Position numbers and translations under genes: made by a program. Below, piece after piece: positions 38,001 to 50,533 of a DNA stretch of 64,000 nt. Position 1 is the first letter of the stretch, and every line of letters begins with the position of its first letter. The notes beneath the pieces were generated by a model, which saw only the letters and a list, made by a program, of their open reading frames with translations, searched no databases and was not told the origin of the DNA. The stretch comes from Parasponia andersonii (lineage: Eukaryota; Streptophyta; Magnoliopsida; Rosales; Cannabaceae), in the NCBI GenBank assembly GCA_002914805.1, contig JXTB01000112.1, positions 425,870-489,869 on the forward strand, given 5' to 3'.

Positions 38001-38747
38001 GCTGATTTATTTGTCCTCAGGCTTTCATCTTGAAATTAGGTTAAGCAAGTAAATTAGAATGGATGATCAGGCAAATGAGATGGCTGCCGAGTCATATGCC
38101 ATATTCAGTAGTATTAAAAAAGTGGGATGAAAGATGTGATGCCTATCATTATCCATACTAGAAATAATTATGAGATTATCATGGATTATGTAAGCATTGG
38201 TTGTTATTACATAAAAAGAGAAATAAATGCTAAGAAAGAAATGCTATCAATGAATTACTTGCAATTGATTTAGATTCATCCAATTCTTATTGTAAGAATA
38301 ACACTTATCATTATGCGTTATTGAATCCTTATTTCATTTATCAAATTCAATTCCTTCAAAGAATGAAACTTTGCTTTTTCCTCAATTTGCCTTACTTATC
38401 ATCCCCGACCTATTCAATGGACTCCAATGTTTTAACAAATTTTGAGCCATTACCTCCGATCCTGTCAATTGGCTCTTGTAGCTTTACATCATATTCCCAT
38501 TTTGTCTTCCAGTTTTGTTCCAAATGAATAATAAATAAAATAAGAATGCTAAATGTTTTTACATTTTTCGGTACAACTGTATAACATATAGATTTTATTA
38601 TAATTTGTTATATTATGAAAGAATGATATATCACACCAATATGGTAAAATATTTAAGTTTTTTTTAAAACAGCCATTTTGTTGTATATAGAAAATAAAAA
38701 ATAAAGGCAGCTTTCCATCATTAGAGGTGTTAAAGAAAAAGAATTGG

Positions 38748-38941
38748 CAAACCAAACGGCACTATTGGTTTACAGATAGGAGAGAAAGATAGGAGAGAAA
38801 GTTAGACAGTTTGAACTAAACCAAACCAACATGTACCATTTTTACAACAAGTGATACGGTATGGTTTGAATTTCACGCAAACCAAACGGCGCTATTGGTT
38901 TACAGATAGGAGAGAAAGTTAGACAGTTTGAACCAAACCGA
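38748..38941. repeat. Tandem duplication, period 130 bp
   Basis: CAAACCAAACGGC followed by CTATTGGTTTACAGATAGG, GAGAGAAAG, TTAGACAGTTTGAA and CCAAACC occurs at 38748 and again at 38878. The first copy carries an extra GATAGGAGAGAAA. The second is truncated at about 38941. Confidence 0.9.
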
Positions 38942-38955
38942 CTCCGCATGCGCTA

Positions 38956-39574
38956 CAACTTAATAACAAATCCAACAACCTTTCTATAATAGGGCTTATA
39001 AGCCAAATAACTGAATTCTGGATCACTATTTGAAAAATGGTCATTTTTTAAACATTGTTAATTAATGACCTTCGACACTTATTTGAAAAATGGTTGTTGC
39101 TCATATTCAATGAATTGAAATATATTAATTTATTTTATATAAAATTGATTAATTTTTTTAATAAAATATATCAACTAAAACACGACCATTTCTCAAAATA
39201 AAATTTAAGACAAGTTTATTAAGTAGGTATAAAATGGTCATTTTTTAAATTAATCCAAAAAAAAAATGACATTTCTTATAAATACTCTTCATAATAGGGC
39301 TTTATACAAAATTTCAATCAAAAAGTACCAAAAATTGGATTTTTGGAAAACTCGGATGAACTGATTTTTTTTTGAATTCCAGATTGATTTAAAAATATAT
39401 CACTTTTTAAAAGTTTATAGAAAAATAACATTTTTCTCGTGATTATTTGATTTGCATCTTGTATAGTAGAAATTTAATTATGAATTTTGTCAGATATATA
39501 ACTTGTAAATCAGTTATTTTTGGACTATTGTTTGAAGACAAGATTACATAAAATTAGTTTGTTTATTAATTGTT
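38956..39574. other. AT-rich repeats with AAAATGGTCATTTTTT motifs
   Basis: AAAATGGTCATTTTTTAAA-type segments recur near 39036, 39233, 39977 and 40165 in both orientations, suggesting remnants of one small element family. There is no coding region. Confidence 0.4.
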
Positions 39575-39726
39575 AGGCTAACTCAGCAGGTTGGGTCGAG
39601 TCGGGTTGGGTTGGTTGGGGATTGGACGCTAAGTCGAGAGTTCGACTTTCAGAATGCATGGGTTATTTTTATTTCTTTGTAACAAGTAGATGTCATTAAT
39701 TAAGCTTTACTTTTTCTTAAAAAAAA
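39575..39726 (+). mobile_element. SINE with perfect 10-bp target-site duplication
   Basis: Flanked by ATTAATTGTT at 39565-39574 and 39727-39736. The head has an A-box-like TAACTCAGCAGG and a B-box-like GAGTTCGACTTTC. The tail (ATTTCTTTGTAACAAGTAGA, ATTAATTAAGCTTTACT, then an A run) matches the tail of the SINE at 30193-30398, so they are one family. Confidence 0.85.
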
Positions 39727-39736
39727 ATTAATTGTT

Positions 39737-40319
39737 GTTTGCTAGATTAATGTTTGTGATTAATTTCTAGAATTTAATCATAAAAATCGCTCAAATGGCA
39801 CCACAAAATGCAAGTTCGGTTTACCTAGTTTATATGCGTTGTTTCAAACTGCATGCCCTATATATTTAGCAAAACTAGACTTATGATTTTGTGTTCTCAA
39901 AGGGATTTTAAAAACTAAAGTATTTGTAAGAAATGACCCTTTCTTTTTCTTTTTTCTTTAAGATCAATTTAAAAAATGGTCATTTTTTTTACACCTTTTT
40001 AATAAATGACTGTTTTATAATTTTATTTTGCTAAATGGTGTTTTGTTTAGTTGATCTACTTTTTATAAAATAAATCAATTTTCTGAAAAAGTAAATCAGT
40101 TTTTAAAAAAATAAATTATTTTTTGAAAAATAAGTCAATATAATTTGATACACTAAATACGAAAATGGCCATTTTTTAAAATAACTTTTAAAATTCTGCC
40201 ATTTTTAACAGGGTTTGGAAAACAGTCATTTTGTAAATTATGATCCAAAATTCAATTACTTGCCTAAAATGCCCGTTAAACTAGTCAAATTGGACTTGAA
40301 CACTCATATTACCACCGAA
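39737..40319. other. AT-rich intergenic DNA with MITE-like remnants
   Basis: Contains further AAAATGG(T/C)CATTTTTT segments. No gene is supported. Confidence 0.4.
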
Positions 40320-40718
40320 AAGAAGGCTTCTATCAAAATTCAAGATCCTAAGTACCAAAAATTATAAAATCCTGGATCAGCCCAAATTTTTGAAAATTTT
40401 CAGATTGATTTAAAGAAATACCACTTTTTTTTTTTCAAAATTGATATTTCAATAGTATTTTTCAATGGTATTCGAGGTAACCTGTTAGATTATTTGGGGC
40501 AATCAATCTAGTTACTTGAGGTAACTGGTCAAGTTACCTTAGATAACTTAATTGGTTACTTCAAATATCTCATCAATTAATAAAAAATGGTATTTTTTAA
40601 AAAGATTTTTAAAATATATTTTAAAATTAAATTTGAAAGTTTTCTAAAAATTTCAAAATATGGGATTTTTAAATTTTTTTGAAACATTACTGTATCAAAT
40701 TTCCTCAAAACAAAAGTT
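40320..40718. repeat. Imperfect inverted-repeat element with GGTAAC core
   Basis: The left part (TATCAAAATTCAAGATCC... then AAATACCACTTTT) is roughly mirrored by the reverse complement of about 40575-40715 (GATACAGTAATGTTTC... then AAAAATACCATTTTT). The loop repeats GAGGTAAC, GGTTAC and GTTACCTTAGATAAC. Identity is moderate. Confidence 0.4.
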
Positions 40719-40721
40719 AAT

Positions 40722-41118
40722 AGGGAAAAATTCATAAATACTCATTTTTAAAACCATATTTTTATATTTCATAATTACCCGTTTTATACTCATTTTTCGA
40801 GAAATATAGATCACTATTATTTTACACATAAAATGTAGACTATGGTATATATTTTATACATTGAATATATACCGTAATTACATTTTATGAATAAAAATTA
40901 CACTAAAATTTGACACATATTTTAAAATTTATACTATAAGTCAAATTTATAATGAAAAATATATACCGTTCATATTTTAGACATGAAATGTGTACATAGA
41001 TAAAATTTATATTATGAATGTGGACCACTCATATTTTGTGTATTAAATGTAGACTATAAAAATAGGCATTCATGAAAATGAGTTTTAAAAACAGGTAGTA
41101 GGTGTAAATTTCTCAAGT
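40722..41118. repeat. Probable MITE with imperfect terminal repeats
   Basis: The left end ATACTCATTTTTAAAACC and the reverse complement of the right end (CTGTTTTTAAAACTCATTTT) match. The interior repeats short palindromic phrases around ACATTTTATG and ATATACCGT. No target duplication was seen. Confidence 0.45.
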
Positions 41119-43237
41119 ATATACTGAAAGTGGATAACTCAACTAAAGCCCATATAAGGAAGAGAAAGCCCAACTTTCCAGACCTTTGACCTGTTATTCG
41201 TTATTGTTCTAATTTTCTTAGCTGGGCTTTTTGATGGCCCAAAAGAAAATGATATACAGGCTGAATCACTTTGTTGGGTCGAGTCAGAAACCCAACCAAC
41301 GAGTGTGGACCACCAAATCCACGGAGGGAAGAAGTGGCCAAAAACCTACCTACCGTATCCATGAGGGGAATTGATTTTACTCAGCACCAAACAACCATGC
41401 TGATCAAAAAGTGCACATTTGTTTTTTCGGCAATTGGTCCGGCAAAAAGATAAATCATGACCAATTACAGGTTTATATATGGTTAGATTTGGATTAGACT
41501 TTACAGGTCCAGTCTTAAAAAAGAAGCAAACCTTAAATTAAAAGGAATTCAGATATATATATATATAAAAGAGAGATTCAAAGACACACTAAGAATCAAA
41601 TTATGGGATGGCGCACATGGATTTTTTTAATCCACGAGTAAGGTTTGAAACTCATTATTATATGCATGAACTACTTGCACATAAAATCTAGCAGCAGAAC
41701 TAAGATATATTAAACAAACAAAATAAACAAAACAATTTGCATGGCAAACCTTATCTGTGCATATCTCTTTAGGCCGAACTTGTGTGTTGCTCTTGTGTCC
41801 AAAACATTTATAAACTTTTTGACAAATAGAACCTAACCTCTTTGTCCCTAAAAAGTTTTATATCGTTTACTGCATGTTTGGAACTATATTGAGAATGAAA
41901 GCTTGTAAATTTTTAGGCCTAACTTGGGTTAATCTGCTACAGTTGCATAGACAAATCTATTAATACTGTAATCTTAAAATCAATTAATACCCATATTTCT
42001 TGTGTTTTGATTTTTTTCTAAATTTGAAACTTTCAAGATTATAGATGTTGAAATTTTTGCTTGATATGTACGAACTCCACAATGATGTGTTATATTATTA
42101 AAATATGAGATATTTCAATGAAATCTTCACATTTAATAATGAGATAGTGAGAGAAAATAAAAATAAGAGTTTCATTTGGTAGAGCCAATTTTACTAATAG
42201 ATTTAAAATAATAAAGATATACTAATTGTACCTTTTTCTCAGTTATGAGCTTCTTTCCTTGTCATTAGTTTAAAACAATGGTTTTGTCGCATTATTTGAT
42301 TTGTCATGAGTTATTAGTATTTCGATTTCTCTATTTGGTTTGATTATGGTACTTAAGTTATTTGATTAACGAATGAAATTCTTGTTTAATTGTTTTCTTT
42401 TAAGCAGTGTTCACATAATTTGGAGATTTAAGGCAAAACATTTTGTTTTTTTCTTTCCTAGAGAACCAATATACCAAAAAAAAAAAAAAGAAAGAAATAT
42501 GAAAAACTCGGAATTTTATTGTTATTTTTTACTTTTAAAAAATGAACAGTGCCATTTGCTAGCTTAGCTAGCTTTTATTTAACAAATTAAACTTAAATGC
42601 CAAACACTTATATATGCCATGCAGCCAGGTGATCCATTGAAATAGTACGATGATTCTATGAGATTTGTGTCCTAAAATTGTACAATGAATTGCTTGAGAT
42701 ATCATTATTAAAACAATCATTTTGTTTCTCTTTCTCAATTAGTCATTATTCATGTTAAACCTCGGATTCAAGCTTCATGAAACTAATATAAATGGAGTTA
42801 GTATAAATCTTTGTCAAGCAATAGAAAAAAGTAAATATTCATTGTTGAATATTTCTTCATTAAATCATGCCAAAACATCATCCATTAACTCCGCAGCTTG
42901 AGCAAGTCAAACGTGAAAAACTTGAAAACTTTTAACTTTCTTTTCTAAAGCTTTCACCGCCCTGTAAAAAACGCAACGAAAGTAACTGAAAAGGGGAAAA
43001 AAAATTTCAAACAAACAAACACACAATTCAGATGTCCTTCTCGTTGATCCAAAGAAAAAGAAAACAATAACATATATCTAGGACATTAATAATTATAATA
43101 AACATATAAATATTGAGGAAATTATCCTAGCCAGAAGGAATAATCGAACAACATACTATATATTAGATAGCGACATTTAACGGTGCAAAATCCTCAGCAT
43201 ATCACTATCAGTAAGCCTTTTTTTTCCTTTTTTTTTT
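41119..43237. other. Intergenic DNA, no gene supported
   Basis: Mostly AT-rich. A 60-codon open frame at 41271-41453 and an exon-like minus-strand patch near 42880-42966 have no recognisable product. (TA)n lies at about 41553-41566. Confidence 0.4.
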
Positions 43238-43832
43238 NNNNNNNNNNNNNNNNNNNNNNNNNNNNNNNNNNNNNNNNNNNNNNNNNNNNNNNNNNNNNNN
43301 NNNNNNNNNNNNNNNNNNNNNNNNNNNNNNNNNNNNNNNNNNNNNNNNNNNNNNNNNNNNNNNNNNNNNNNNNNNNNNNNNNNNNNNNNNNNNNNNNNNN
43401 NNNNNNNNNNNNNNNNNNNNNNNNNNNNNNNNNNNNNNNNNNNNNNNNNNNNNNNNNNNNNNNNNNNNNNNNNNNNNNNNNNNNNNNNNNNNNNNNNNNN
43501 NNNNNNNNNNNNNNNNNNNNNNNNNNNNNNNNNNNNNNNNNNNNNNNNNNNNNNNNNNNNNNNNNNNNNNNNNNNNNNNNNNNNNNNNNNNNNNNNNNNN
43601 NNNNNNNNNNNNNNNNNNNNNNNNNNNNNNNNNNNNNNNNNNNNNNNNNNNNNNNNNNNNNNNNNNNNNNNNNNNNNNNNNNNNNNNNNNNNNNNNNNNN
43701 NNNNNNNNNNNNNNNNNNNNNNNNNNNNNNNNNNNNNNNNNNNNNNNNNNNNNNNNNNNNNNNNNNNNNNNNNNNNNNNNNNNNNNNNNNNNNNNNNNNN
43801 NNNNNNNNNNNNNNNNNNNNNNNNNNNNNNNN
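43238..43832. other. Assembly gap (N run, 595 positions)
   Basis: All positions are N. The gap begins after a poly-T/C run and ends in a CT repeat. It covers the predicted start of the 5' LTR of the chromovirus element. Confidence 0.99.
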
Positions 43833-45775
43833 TCTCTCTCTCTCTCTCTCTCTCAAGAAGGCAGAACTAGCCAACCACATTCATGCGCCGTCCAGCCCTT
43901 AGCGCGCCCCACCGCCAGTCTTAGCCGTTTCACGTCGCAGCCGAGCTCCCCTGGTCACTGCAAGCGCCGAACGCCAGTGAGAGCAAAGGAAGCCGCGAGT
44001 GTTTTTGAACACCGACACTTATTCTACTGCCATTTATCCTTAAACTAGGCTCGTTGGATTCGTATCGTCGAGAAGAATCTCCAGATATCTATTTCGTGAC
44101 ACCGTTTTGCCCAATTTGAAAGTTGTCATTTTTGAGTAGTTTGAGCTCAGATTTGACTTTTTGATTGACCGTTGTATTGTGTTTTTAATATCATTTCTAG
44201 TATATGCTCGTGAAATGGAAAAGTTTGATATATATACATATTGACTATGTTTAGTGACCGGCATAAAAATGAAATCAGACGGCTAAGATTTATCTCGTTT
44301 TGTATGCCACAAGTCCGGTTCAGCCCAAACCCAAAAGAAACGAATTATATGTCTAATCCAACTATTTTGGGTGTTAAGAATTTACTGAAAAGATCTGTTT
44401 GATGATTTGAAATTCCGTTGAGAAGTTAGTTTTTCACAAGAGAGCGATCGATGGCTTGGAATTAGTTCTCGACTTTCCGAATGATCGTCCAATAACATCT
44501 TAAGGTTCTAAAAGTGTGATATAGCTATTCTAATGAGGTAAGAATTCGGTTACCTATGTTCAATATCGTTTTTGAATAAAACTTACTTTATGCTACATAT
44601 GATGACAAACATAGTTTTAGAATTGTTTTAGATATCTGTGATAGGATTTGATAGTATAATACATATTGTATTGCTCTGGGACTTTCTGAGTGCAGATTAT
44701 TTATAGGTATATCAAAATTGTATCGTTATGCTGCTCATTTTTCTATAAAACTTAATATGCCTATTTTATTGAAAAACTAAAGTACGATTGTTTTCACACT
44801 ACAGTTCTATATTGCATGTGTCATAAGATCATGCATGAGCACTGTGTTAGCATCGTAGGTTTACAGTGTGGCGTTGTGTGTCCACCATCGGTATAGAATC
44901 CGTAAACTTACATAGGGTTTGTTTTCTCTGATTACCTCTCCATTTGGCAGACATAGGTAATACAGTTACCCTTTTAGATTTGGTAGGCGACACATGGGTG
45001 TCCCCTCTAGGTATAGGCTTAGGTGTCAGGCAGACTATTTATTATAATTAGTGTCATGATCCTGAGTTTCTATTGATGAGAGAATGTGAACTCATAGATA
45101 TGAATTAATTTGTGTCATGTGCTTATGAATTGAATGGTTTTGATTATACTACTTTATATATATATATATATATATATGAATTGTCAGTTTTGGACTATTA
45201 TATATATATATATGTTTTGAATTAAACTAACAATACATGAACTTTTATCACTAAAATATTTTCAATCGAGGTAACTGTTTTTCTACTAGGCATTTTGTGC
45301 TCACCTATTCTCCCCATTTTTCTTCTTTAGGTGGTGTTCAGTGTGAATTTGGTGACCAATAGGATTAAAAGGCTATCTTTGACTATAGTTCATTATCTTC
45401 GTAATACCATAAGCTTGGTGTTATTATGGTGCTTTGATTGTTTAGATATTTATTTAGCATTGAACCAGAATTTCTACTTTCAATTATGTCTGTGAACTTA
45501 TGTATGCCATATTAATACTTGTTACTTGTTGTGGATGATGATAGTGCTTGAACTTAAATTTAGATTATGTTTTTTTTTTCGATTATTATCTGATTAATAT
45601 TTAAAGGTGTATACAAACTGTGGGAGAGATTCAATGAATGAGATTCTAAATATTTTGTTTAAATAGATTATTTTATAAAATTGAAACTTTTAATATCTTT
45701 TCAGAATAAATCAAAAAATTTCTCATCTTAGTGAAATTTCTCTTCTATTACTAGCCTGAGTTTAGGGTCGTGACA
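43833..45775 (+). repeat. 5' LTR (start lost in gap)
   Basis: Matches 50640-52600 throughout: ATTCGTATCGTCGAGA-GAATC, TCTCCAGATAT, AGCATCGTAGGTTTACAGT, GGTAGGCGACACATGGGTGT, (TA)n, and an end reading GGGTCGTGACA. Confidence 0.92.
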
Positions 45776-45782
45776 AAAATAG

Positions 45783-45793
45783 TGGTATCAGAG
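45783..45793 (+). other. Primer-binding site of the chromovirus (initiator tRNA-Met)
   Basis: TGGTATCAGAG lies eight bases after the 5' LTR end. Confidence 0.85.
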
Positions 45794-45907
45794 TTAGAGT
45801 TTAATAACTTGGACGTATCACTATTAAACTAGATTGAAGTAGTTTTTGTATCAAGTATGCATCATTATCTCACTAACAGCTTTGCATATTATTTCAGACT
45901 TTTAAGA

Positions 45908-46560
45908 ATGCCTCCAAGAAGAGTTCCGAAGCACCAACCAGGTATTGAACCTCCTCGTTATCATCTGGATTTCACTCATTTGATTGAGATAATGCAACAT
46001 GCATTTGCCCAGACGAGCAATCTAGACTATCAGCCTCCATCTTCACGAGAACGTCCACTGGATCAGTCCAATTACCTTCAAAAGTTCATGCACCTCCAAT
46101 CGGGATAGTATGATGGGAGACCAGAGCCTCTCATGCCAATAAGGACCTGCATAGAAAAGTTATAAACCGATTTGAGATGTTGATTCAAGGCAAAAGAACA
46201 GTGAATGAGTATCTTATGGAGTTCATGGAGTTAGTAAGCATTGTCCTTAGACTGGATGCTAATGAGAAATACTGAGTTGCTACATTCAGAAGCCATCTGA
46301 ATCAGAATATTTTCAACAGAATTGGCACATAGAAGCCATCAAAGAGAAACTAGATTCTAGGAGGAACCAATGTAGAGGTAATGAAAGGAAAGCCTCCAAA
46401 AGGAATTAGGGGCATTGATTAGCCAAGAGTATTCCTAATAATGGAAGCTCGAATAATAATGGTTCATCAGAAGGTAGCAGAGATAGTCCTTATAAAGGTT
46501 GTTTTTCTTATGGCTAGCTAGGTCATAGAAAGAGAAGAAAGAGTGAGTGTCCCAATCATC
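45908..46560 (+). pseudogene. Chromovirus gag remnant
   Basis: ATG at 45908 begins MPPRRVPKHQPG. A stop follows LQSG at 46106-46108, and reading continues through frameshifts. The nucleic-acid-binding knuckle near 46499-46555 reads CFSYG, stop, LGHRK, so the second Cys is Tyr and a Gln codon has become TAG. Confidence 0.75.
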
Positions 46561-46950
46561 TGCAAAAATCTCCTCTTTCTCAAGATGGATTATAAGAAGC
46601 CAGTTAGGTTCTATTTCTTACTAGAACACTCAGGCAAGGTCGAAATAGTCACAGGGTGTTTCGCAGGCTTTCACTTTCTCTCAGCCTTATCAGTATCAGT
46701 ACCACCCCTTAGGTTACACTTAGAGTTTCCAAACTTCTCAAGCTTCATGGAGTTAAGGTGGGCATAGGTATGATAGTAGTAGTCTAGGATCCAGCAGTAG
46801 TCATCCCAGTCAAGGGAAAGGTAACAAAGGAAATGACAAGGTAACTGGCTAAGCCTATGTTTTTACTAGAGCTGACGAGACTCAGGATCACACTGGTTAA
46901 GGTGTTGTTGATGATATGATCCTTACTTCACACTTGTAAGTACATATTTT

Positions 46951-47394
46951 TTTGATACTGGTGCATCTCATTCATTCATATCCTTTTTGTTTGCTCAACT
47001 ATTAGGATTAGAATTTTCTGATTTGGATTATGTATTGACATTGGCTACATCGATAAGAAGAGTAATTGATGTGTCTAATGTGTGTAATTCTTATCGTATT
47101 GTGATTGATGATAGAAATTTGCTTACTGATTTGAGTGTGTTACCTATGGGACAATATGACATGATACTTGGTATGGATTGGTTGTTTAAGTACCGAGTTA
47201 CTATGGACTGTCATACAAAGCAGGTGACTCCATTTCTAAGTGATGGGCATTTCCTTGTTTATCAAGCTAGAATGAATCCAATAAAGCTAAGTCCTATTAT
47301 AAAAGCATGCATGGGTGGAAGGAAAAGACTTGAATGTTATGGAAACTTGTTTGCCATTGATGGAGAGGTGAGGATAGATGATCAAGACTTATAG
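46951..47394 (+). pseudogene. Retropepsin domain of the chromovirus
   Basis: The active-site motif FDTGASHSFIS (Asp codon 46954-46956) is intact. It is followed by VLPMGQYDMILGMDWLFKY, the typical ILGMDWL motif of Ty3/gypsy proteases. The frame stays open to 47394 and ends in TAG after DDQDL, so this is the best preserved part of the polyprotein. Confidence 0.88.
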
Positions 47395-47400
47395 ATTAAG

Positions 47401-48330
47401 ATGGTGAGTGAGTATTCGGAGATGTTTTTGGAAGACTTACTGGGGTTACCACCAGATTAAGAGATCGAGTTCTGTATTGAACTAGTTTCTGGAGCTCAGC
47501 CAGTTTCTATTCGAGCCTATCACATGACTCCTATAGAGATAGAAGAATTAATAGAATAGTTAGATGATCTGATTTTCAAAGGCTTCATTTGAAGTAGCAC
47601 TTCTCGATAGGTTGCTCCTGTTTTGTTTGCGAAGACTTTATGTAGACTACAGAAAGTTGAATAAGCTAACAGTGAAAAACAAGTATCATTTTCTAAGGAT
47701 AGATAAGTTGTTTAATCAACTTGGTGGTTTAAGATTCTTTTCCAAGATTGATTTGAGATCCGATCATCATCAGTTGAAGATAAGAGAAGATGATATACCT
47801 AAGACAATATTAAAATTTGTCATGGCCACTTTGAGTTTTTAGTGATGTTGTTTAGTTTGACGAATACTCCTGCAGCCTTTATAGATCTTATGAATCACAT
47901 TTTCGAGCTATATTTGGATCGTTTTGTAGTTTTGTTTATCGACCATATCTTGGTAGATTCTAAGACTCGAGAAGAGCATGCCGAACATTTGGGAATAGTA
48001 CTTGAGACTTTGAGAGATCACTAGTTATATGCTAAGAAGTTGAAGTATGACTTTTGGATTCAGAAGTGAAATTCTTGAGATATGTGATTTCTTATAGAGG
48101 TATTTCAATCAATCTTGCTAAGATAGAAGCTATTCTGGGGTAGAAAAGATTGAAAAATGTGACAGAGATACGAAGTTTCCTCAGTTTGGCAGGCTATTAC
48201 TATCGTTTTGTGTAACATTTCTTGAGAATTGTTTTACCTTTCACCAAGTTGATGAGAAAGGATGTCAGGTTCGTTTTGGATAATGAAAGTGAAGAAGCTT
48301 TTGTGAGGTTGAAGCACAGTTTCATAACTA
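47401..48330 (+). pseudogene. Reverse transcriptase of the chromovirus, catalytic box mutated
   Basis: Recognisable segments are [64 protein letters not shown] and [19 protein letters not shown]. The catalytic FIDD box reads FIDHI (47935-47949), with the second Asp codon changed to CAT (47944-47946). Stops after FI (TGA), STSR (TAG) and RDH (TAG) fall where the family has Arg, Trp and Gln. Confidence 0.88.
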
Positions 48331-48354
48331 TACCTATCTTACTATTCCTGATCG

Positions 48355-48700
48355 TAACAAGCTTTATGTGGTATATACCGACACTTCGAAGACAGATTCA
48401 GGATGTGTCTTGATGTAGAATGGCCGAGTTATACCTTATGCTTCTCATCAGTTGAAGCCACATGAGAAGACTTATCCTACCTATGATCTAGAGCTTGTAA
48501 TAGTGATCTTTACACTGAATATTTAGAGATATTACTTGTATGGTATGAAGTTCGATATATTCTCTGATCACAAGAGTTTGAAGTATCTCTTCACTCAGAA
48601 GGATCTAAACTTGAGACAATGAAGATGGATTTAGTATATAGAGGATTATGACTTCGACCTATAGTATCATCCTGGTAAATCCGACATGGTAGCACTAAGT
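48355..48700 (+). pseudogene. RNase H domain of the chromovirus
   Basis: [66 protein letters not shown] and YHPGKSDMVALS follow the family order. Five or more stops interrupt it. Confidence 0.85.
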
Positions 48701-49074
48701 AGAAAACCTTGTAGTATCTGCACCGGTGCTTGAGGATTGAAAGAACTTAGTTGCAATTAGTGACTACAACTTGTAGTACTTTGAGAGTGAAGGAGTTCCT
48801 TACCTCAGCAATATTATGATTTCACTATCACTTCTCCGGACTGCCTAACAAATTCAGTGGTAATATCCAGAATTGAGGACAATTTGAAACTAGCTTCATA
48901 ATGGTAAATATTTAAATGGTTAGAGTACCAACAGAGAATGGTTCTTACTTTTTAATAGGAAATTAATTGTGGCTAATGACCCTGACCTTCGAGAAACTAT
49001 TCTAACTGAGGCTCACAAATCAAAGTTTGGTAGTACATTCTGGTAGTATAAAGATGTACCAAGACTTGAAAAGA

Positions 49075-49920
49075 CAGTAGTGGTGAAAATGCATGAAGAA
49101 GAATGTGGCCATTTTCGTAGCCAAGTGTTTGACTTATCAGCAAATTAAAGCTAAGCACTAGAGGCTAGTTTGGTCACTTCAACTGTTACCTATTCCATAG
49201 TGAAAGTGGGACAAGATCACGATGGACTTTGTGACCAATTTGCCAAAGACCTTGAAGAAGAATGATGCAATTTGGGTGATAGTCGATCGGTTGACGAAGA
49301 GTATTCACTTTGTACCGATTACGATTGACTACTCACTTACTAAGCTCAGTAAACTATATGTGGAGAACATCATACACTTGTATGATGTGCCTTCGAGCAT
49401 AGTTTCTGATAGAGCTCCAAAGTTTACTTCTAAACTCTAGAGAGCCTTGGAGAAAGCATTTGGTATATAGTTGGCTATTAATACAGCTCACCATCTTAAG
49501 ACAGATGACCAATTTAAAAGGACCATTCAGATTCTTGAGGACATGCAATGTTATTGTATATTGGATTTTTGTGGAATCTGGGATGACCATCTTCTCTTAG
49601 TAGAATTTGCTTACAATAATAGTTACCAAACTAGTGTAGGTGTGGCTTCATATGAGGTGCTATATGGGAGGCCATGTAAATTGCCTTTGTTATAGACAGA
49701 ACTTAAAGAGTATGTTACTTTTAGACCTGAATTGATTGAGGAGACTACTGAGAAGATTAAGGACATCCAAGAGAGACTCAAGGAAATCTAGAGTTGCCAG
49801 AAAAGTTATGCAGACCCTAAGAGGCATGAGATACAGTTTGATACTGGTGATTTTGTGTTCTTGAAAATGACTCTAAGGTGTTGCAAGATTTGGAGTTAAT
49901 GGTAAGCTTGGTCCAAGGTA
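49075..49920 (+). pseudogene. Integrase of the chromovirus, catalytic Glu lost
   Basis: TMDFVTNLPKTLKKNDAIWV, IVDRLTKSIHFVPI, LYDVPSSIVSDRAPKFTS and EFAYNNSYQTSVGVASYEVL match the DDE core. Where the family has the catalytic Glu in its QxERTIQ motif, the sequence reads QFKRTIQ, with an AAA codon at 49516-49518. Several in-frame stops sit at Gln or Trp positions. Confidence 0.87.
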
Positions 49921-50533
49921 TATTGGTCCCTTTGAGATCACTAAAAGAATTGATCTAGTGACATATCACTTGAATCTACCTGCACAGTTGCGCTATGGGC
50001 ATAATATGTTTTATGTGTCGATGTTGAATAAATACACATTGGACCCATCTCATATTATTCAGTACGTGCACGTCCTTATCCAGGAAGATGTGTCCTATAA
50101 AGAGCGGCATGTTTATTTGTTGGCAAGAGAGTAAAAGGTGCCTTGTAACAAAAAGATTCCACTTATCAAGGTGTTTTGCGAACATCACAAAGAAGAATAG
50201 GCTACTTGGGAACTCGAGATGGAGAGGTACAAGAAGTACCCTCACTTGTTTAACTTTCATTTAGAAGTTTTATTATGATGTAAACCTTGAATTGTAAATA
50301 AATTTCGGGATGAAATTTCTATAAGGAATGAAGAATATAAAAACCAAGATTTTAATAAGGTAAATTAGAAATTTTACCAATTTATAGATTTAATAATGGA
50401 GCAATTAATTTGCAAAATTTTTCTAATGATAGACCTTTTTGCAATTAATTTGAGGGACTAAAGTGAGGATTTTCTAAATAGGGGACTATTATGCAATTTT
50501 TTAAAAATTACATAGTCCCTATTTAGCTAGAGC

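Noticed and set aside
30205-39660. tRNA-like A/B box sequences at about 30220-30280 and 39580-39640
   Set aside because: They belong to SINEs with A-rich tails and target duplications; no complete tRNA cloverleaf could be formed by eye.
42880-42966. Exon-like minus-strand patch after TTTTTACAG
   Set aside because: About 17 codons (AVKALEKKVKSF) end in TGA; too short and isolated, and the upstream side runs to the assembly gap.
43183-43902. Open frames of 228-239 codons across the gap
   Set aside because: They consist almost entirely of N positions.
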